Part shown: positions 6,415-9,293 of the stretch, piece after piece
How positions within the stretch are numbered: the stretch's first letter is position 1
How the letters are laid out: every line of letters starts with the position of its first letter
Assembly (NCBI GenBank): GCA_947624725.1
Contig: CANQLP010000039.1
Coordinates: 1 to 9,293 of the forward strand
Direction: 5' to 3'
Source: an uncultured Clostridia bacterium
GTDB lineage: Bacteria > Bacillota_A > Clostridia > TANB77 > CAG-508
Length of the DNA: 9,293 nt
The notes under the pieces: model-generated
Seen by the model: only the letters and a program-made list of their open reading frames with translations
Told to the model about the DNA's origin: nothing
Database searches by the model: none
Program-made: the position numbers and the translations under genes

Positions 6415-6573
6415 ATATTTATTAAAACTTTTTTTATATAATAGGAACGCACTGTTACTATTCATAGCAGGAATTTAATCATATACAAGACAAGTAACCA
6501 TATAAGGCTTTTTTATGAGTTTGACCTACTCAGTTTTTGCTGGTACATAGTAACAAGCGTTGCGCGCAGAGAA
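6415..6573. other. Gene-free stretch with palindromic remnant after ylbJ
   Basis: There is no gene. GTTACTAT (6454-6461) pairs with ATAGTAAC (6547-6554), closing about 85 bases, and flanking CAG/CTG bases extend the similarity imperfectly. Inside, GACAAGTAACCATAT (6489-6503) is the inverse of 53-67. A GC-rich patch TTGCGCGCAGAG (6560-6571) abuts the ylbJ stop codon. It looks like a decayed dispersed palindrome. A short hairpin TGAGT/ACTCA near 6517-6533 is too weak to call a terminator. Confidence 0.35.
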
Positions 6574-7612
6574 TTATAGAGTTAGTATCAATAGTGTTAT
6601 AAAAAAAGATATAAAACCTTGTAAAAGTTTTCCATATAAATATGGCTTTATTGATATATTTTCTTTAGCAATAATACTATAAACTTGAAATAATACTGAC
6701 AGTCCACCAAAACCTATCAAAAATGAAATTATACAAATATTAACTATATTTATATTCAAAACACTAATTAATTTTACTCCATTTGTAAGTTCTATAATTC
6801 CACCTATAATTCCATTCCCTATTTCTTTTGAAATATTTAATTTATCAAATATTAAACCAGTAAATTTAAAAAATCCACTTGAATTTAAAATTGAAATTAT
6901 TACAGAAAAAATTACTATAAATCCACCTATATTTAAAATTGTAACAATAGAATTTCTTATACTTTCACCTAAAATTCCACCAAAATCTTTAATATCAACA
7001 TTCTTCCTATTATTAATAGTACTTTTTTTCGAAGAAATAGAACTACTTTTTTTCCAATTTCTAAAAATTATTCCTACAAACAAGCATGATATTATATGAG
7101 AAATTAACAAAATATAACCTATCTTTTTATTTGATAAAAGACTTACTCCAACTGTTCCTAATACAAATAGAGGACCAGAATTATTTGTAAAAGCAATTAA
7201 TCTCTCTGCTTCCTCTGCTGTCAAATTCCCCTGACTTTTTAAATTTGCGACAATTTTTGCACCGACTTGGATATCCACTTATTGTCCCCATTATTAGAGC
7301 AAAAACACCTTCACCTGGTACATTAAATAATTTACTAACAGGTTTTTGTAAAACTTTTCCTAAAAAATTTATTATATTAGTTTGACATAAAATTTCGGTT
7401 GCTATAAAAAATGGAAAAAGGCTCGGTACAACACTAGTTACCCATAAATTTAATCCATTTTTTGTAGCTTCAATATTTTCTTGTGAATATAATATGAGAG
7501 AAACAACAAAAATTACACTTATTATAGAAATCAAATTTTTCTTTAATTTTATAATTGCAAAATAAAAAAAAGAATTTCTAATAACAGATACTCTTTTCAA
7601 AATAAAATCCAT
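6574..7612 (-). pseudogene. ylbJ: Sporulation integral membrane protein YlbJ, frameshifted
   Basis: Two overlapping reading frames together match YlbJ, a multi-pass membrane protein with nucleoside-recognition (Gate) domains, required for proper sporulation in Bacillus. The first frame (from 7612) runs through GLNLWVTSVVPSLFPFF and reaches SGYPS. The conserved continuation GAKIVANLKSQGNLTAEEAERL is in the next frame. Removing one base at 7264 restores SGYPSGAKIVANL and gives 345 residues, somewhat shorter than the roughly 400 of Bacillus. The second part has the expected TNNSGPLF motif and the C-terminal FGGLSVLFQVYSIIAKENISIKPY. The start is uncertain: the ATG at 7612 abuts AAAGGG, while an in-frame TTG at 7600 is better spaced. 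A sequencing error would mimic this lesion. No sporulation-sigma promoter is evident. Confidence 0.85.
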
Positions 7613-7688
7613 CCCTTTCTAACTTTATTAACCAATCCTATCTATATAGTATTATTTTTTTTTACAATTATAACAAATAATAACAAAT

Positions 7689-7770
7689 CGGAACGCAAAA
7701 AAATTTAGATAATTTATTTTTATAATACAAATCAAAATAATTATCAAATTTAAATTAATTACACGTTCCG
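7689..7770. repeat. Imperfect 82-bp palindrome
   Basis: CGGAACG (7689-7695) pairs with CGTTCCG (7764-7770). Inside, AAATTTAGATAATTTATTTT near 7701-7720 pairs with AAAATAATTATCAAATTT near 7734-7751, with two single-base bulges. Long AT-rich arms with GC ends suggest a small palindromic element rather than a terminator. A short minus-strand reading frame over it (7652-7834) looks spurious. Confidence 0.45.
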
Positions 7771-7787
7771 TTAATTTTTTCACCACA

Positions 7788-7841
7788 CGAGATTTTAAGT
7801 CATGAAAATCTCTATATATCCTTGCGCATGGCACTTTTATA
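7788..7841. repeat. 54-bp dispersed repeat, copy B
   Basis: Same orientation as 77-130 and ungapped, with 46 of 54 bases identical. The 10-bp hairpin of copy A is reduced to 8 bp (GAGATTTT/AAAATCTC) and the GC palindrome is degraded, so copy A is the better-preserved version. Copies A and B bracket ylbJ, the histidine operon and the polysaccharide pair as direct repeats. Confidence 0.6.
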
Positions 7842-7847
7842 TAATAG

Positions 7848-7887
7848 AAAAGGAGAACCCCTCATCATAAAATATTATGATGAGAGG
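7848..7887 (-). terminator. Probable terminator of the lysozyme-like gene
   Basis: A hairpin with a 10-bp stem CTCATCATAA/TTATGATGAG and a 4-base loop (7861-7884), extended by two C-G pairs after a mismatch, begins about 20 bases after the stop codon. The T-tract on the minus side is interrupted (TTCTCCTTTT), so termination may be partial. Confidence 0.55.
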
Positions 7888-7907
7888 TTTAAAAACTGAC
7901 TTAAAGT

Positions 7908-8972
7908 TTAGCTCACATACGGTTTTTCACCATAGTAATCAACTGTAAAACTTGAATTCCACAAATCATATGCTATATAAGCTTCTGACTTACGCAAATC
8001 AAGCTCCTGATAAGTACAGCCTAAATTGTAATACTCTGAATAATCTTTTCCTCCTATACATCCCTCATAGTATATTGCAAATAATTCAGCAGCTTGAGCA
8101 ACATTTTTTATACTTTTCAATTCCTCTAAAGCATCATCATTCAACATTCCTTTATTAGGACACTCAAGAATTGCTCTTATCTGTCCATCAAATGAATATG
8201 AATCATAGCCATTATTTATCATCCAATTTTCCACTGAATACCACCAATAGTTACCATTTTCACTGGTATTCCACTGGCAAAGACCATAATACCCTAATGA
8301 GCTTACACTTCGAGGATCAAAGCTTGACTCAACCGCAATATTTCCAACAATACCAGCTGCAGCTTCTATAGAAAAACCGTTATTTACAAAATATTCCATT
8401 GCTGCTGAAATTCTTTCCTCAGTAATTGAATATTCTGTAATCAGTGACAACTGATTACAACCATCATATCCGATATTGTCTTCATCAGAAGTCTCATCAT
8501 TTACTGCTATTACAACATTTTCAGTATCTATCAATTCCTCTCCAGTTGTAGTTGTTGTCACTGTGAACATTGTAGTTGTAACTTTTGTTGTTGACTCAAA
8601 CTCAGTTGTTTTTACTTCTGTTGTCTCCATTTCAGTCGTCTTAACTTTTGTTGTTTCTACTTCTGTTGTCTCCATTTCAGTTGTCCTTACTTTTGTTGTT
8701 TCTGCTTCTGTTGTCTCCATTTCAGTTGTCCTTACTTTTGTTGTTTCTGCTTCTGTTGTCTCGTTTTCAGTTGTCTTAACTTCCATTGTTTGTGTATCCA
8801 CTGTTTGACTTTTAGAAAATGCATCAATTTTTGTTACATTTGCAGGAATTGCATCAACAGTATCAGTAGTATTTTCAACCATGATACCATGCCGTGTCAA
8901 AAACAGTGCACACACAACAGCCACATTTAAAATCCCATAGCTTTTGAGTCCTTTTCTTGTCCGTTGTTTCAT
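7908..8972 (-). CDS. Secreted lysozyme-like protein with Thr/Glu pentapeptide-repeat linker
   Basis: A 354-residue protein predicted to be exported and to cleave peptidoglycan. It has a basic N-terminus (KQRTRKGLK), a hydrophobic segment (about 12-26) acting as signal or anchor, and no lipobox at C21. Residues 66-130 are about thirteen pentapeptides of the form [K/E/R]TT[E/K]x, likely an extended wall-spanning or O-glycosylated stalk. From about 184 the C-terminal domain resembles the phage tail lysozyme family: GIVGNIAVESSFDP (207-220) places the likely catalytic Glu at E215, followed by YYGLCQWN (228-235). The ribosome site AAGGAG is 6 bases before the ATG. Its sequence is visibly richer in G and C than its neighbours, which suggests transfer. 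No holin or tail genes are nearby, so a cell-encoded wall enzyme is likelier than a prophage piece. Confidence 0.8.
   Translation of the reverse strand: MKQRTRKGLKSYGILNVAVVCALFLTRHGIMVENTTDTVDAIPANVTKIDAFSKSQTVDTQTMEVKTTENETTEAETTKVRTTEMETTEAETTKVRTTEMETTEVETTKVKTTEMETTEVKTTEFESTTKVTTTMFTVTTTTTGEELIDTENVVIAVNDETSDEDNIGYDGCNQLSLITEYSITEERISAAMEYFVNNGFSIEAAAGIVGNIAVESSFDPRSVSSLGYYGLCQWNTSENGNYWWYSVENWMINNGYDSYSFDGQIRAILECPNKGMLNDDALEELKSIKNVAQAAELFAIYYEGCIGGKDYSEYYNLGCTYQELDLRKSEAYIAYDLWNSSFTVDYYGEKPYVS
8616..8750 (-). repeat. Three tandem 45-bp coding repeats in the lysozyme-like gene
   Basis: Codons 75-119 consist of three copies of the 15-residue unit [A/V]ETTKV[R/K]TTEMETTE, each made of three pentapeptides. 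The first two copies are identical in protein sequence. Such in-frame repeats can expand or contract by slippage without breaking the frame. Confidence 0.85.
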
Positions 8973-9240
8973 AATATTCTCCTTCTTACCTCATATTAGA
9001 GATAATAAAATAAATTTATACTCCACTTTTGCAGAATATATAATACATTATATCACAATTAGCTAAAAAAGTCCAGCAATTAACCAATTCCCCAGGAATT
9101 TTCCCTGAAAATTTCTAAGCTATCAAGCTCTAAGAAAATCTTCGATTTTTTTATTTATTTTTTAGCTATTTAGTATTCTAATAGTAAAAATGCACAAAAA
9201 GTCCCTATTGTTTTTTGAGGTTGCTGAAAAAGTAGCACAA
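8973..9240. other. Gene-free upstream region of the lysozyme-like gene
   Basis: No convincing reading frame lies here on either strand. The stretch contains the minus-strand promoter candidate at 9048-9056. On the plus strand it has a possible opposing promoter, TTTATA (9015-9020), 18 bases, TATAAT (9039-9044). A small terminator-like hairpin, AAAATC-TTC-GATTTT, runs into seven T residues at 9135-9152, plus strand. A short plus-strand transcript is conceivable but unsupported otherwise. Confidence 0.4.
9048..9056 (-). promoter_or_regulatory. Extended -10 promoter candidate for the lysozyme-like gene
   Basis: TGATATAAT on the minus strand has the consensus TATAAT (9048-9053) with an upstream TG. 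No good -35 box lies 16-18 bases upstream, which is acceptable for extended -10 promoters. It predicts a leader of about 70 bases. Confidence 0.5.
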
Positions 9241-9285
9241 AAAATAGCGAATTGGAAAATAAATTTTCTAATTTGCTATTTTTTT
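9241..9285 (+). terminator. Strong intrinsic terminator, possibly bidirectional
   Basis: A 20-bp uninterrupted stem (9241-9260 with 9263-9282) contains two G-U pairs when read on the plus strand, and seven T residues follow (9279-9285). On the minus strand the wobbles become A-C mismatches, but six T residues also follow. No plus-strand gene is seen, so it may serve a minus-strand gene beyond the window edge or a small plus-strand RNA. Confidence 0.65.
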
Positions 9286-9293
9286 CTGTACTA

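Noticed and set aside
7652..7834. 60-codon minus-strand reading frame (MPCARIYRDF...)
   Set aside because: It runs through repeat copy B and the 82-bp palindrome, has no convincing ribosome site and resembles no family I know.
8616..8750. CRISPR-like array
   Set aside because: The 45-bp repeats are contiguous, in frame and encode a periodic peptide, with no spacers.
8476..8808. Plus-strand reading frame opposite the Thr/Glu repeats
   Set aside because: Its low-complexity Val/Ser sequence is the mirror of the coding repeats on the minus strand. Other plus-strand frames at 7952-8371, 5937-6128 and 4247-4537 are likewise shadows.
7908..8972. Prophage endolysin module
   Set aside because: There is no holin, tail or integrase gene nearby, and the protein has its own export segment and a stalk. 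An excised fragment of a phage-derived gene cannot be excluded.

Overview
The window looks like a chromosomal segment of a very AT-rich, spore-forming member of the Clostridia. The evidence is strong Shine-Dalgarno sites, AT-saturated intergenic DNA, a remnant of the sporulation gene ylbJ, and small dispersed palindromic repeats. The genus cannot be named from the sequence. Every gene I accept lies on the minus strand, so transcription runs from high to low coordinates.

Layout, following transcription. (1) 7908-8972 encodes a secreted protein with a threonine/glutamate-rich pentapeptide-repeat linker and a lysozyme-like domain of the phage-tail-lysozyme type. Its base composition is visibly less AT-rich than that of its neighbours. 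(2) 7613-7907 has no gene but holds two palindromic elements and a terminator. (3) 6574-7612 is ylbJ, broken by one extra base at 7264. (4) 6043-6414 is a control region with promoter, leader peptide, alternative RNA folds and an intrinsic terminator. (5) 2323-6043 is a tight four-gene operon: solute-binding protein, permease and ATPase of a polar-amino-acid ABC importer, then the aminoacyl-histidine dipeptidase PepD. It ends in a clear terminator. (6) 126-2205 is a translationally coupled pair, a sugar-nucleotide epimerase and a family-4 glycosyltransferase, as found in surface-polysaccharide pathways. (7) 1-130 is repeat DNA, including a 54-bp element that recurs about 85% identical at 7788-7841.

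The main find is the leader of the importer/dipeptidase operon. A promoter with a perfect TTGACA box is followed by a good ribosome-binding site and a 17-codon open reading frame, MKSKIFLNQLHHHRRSL, with three consecutive histidine codons. Next come mutually exclusive RNA stems and a 25-bp hairpin ending in seven U residues. This is the layout of ribosome-mediated histidine attenuation. The last gene encodes the enzyme family that releases histidine from X-His dipeptides, so a histidine-scavenging operon is the simplest reading: low charged tRNA-His stalls the leader ribosome, an antiterminator forms, and importer plus dipeptidase are made. The leader peptide, stems and terminator are read directly from the sequence. 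The substrate and the switching mechanism are inference.

Two database-style starts are corrected here. The epimerase and the binding protein each have an upstream in-frame GTG that lies inside the Shine-Dalgarno sequence of the real ATG.
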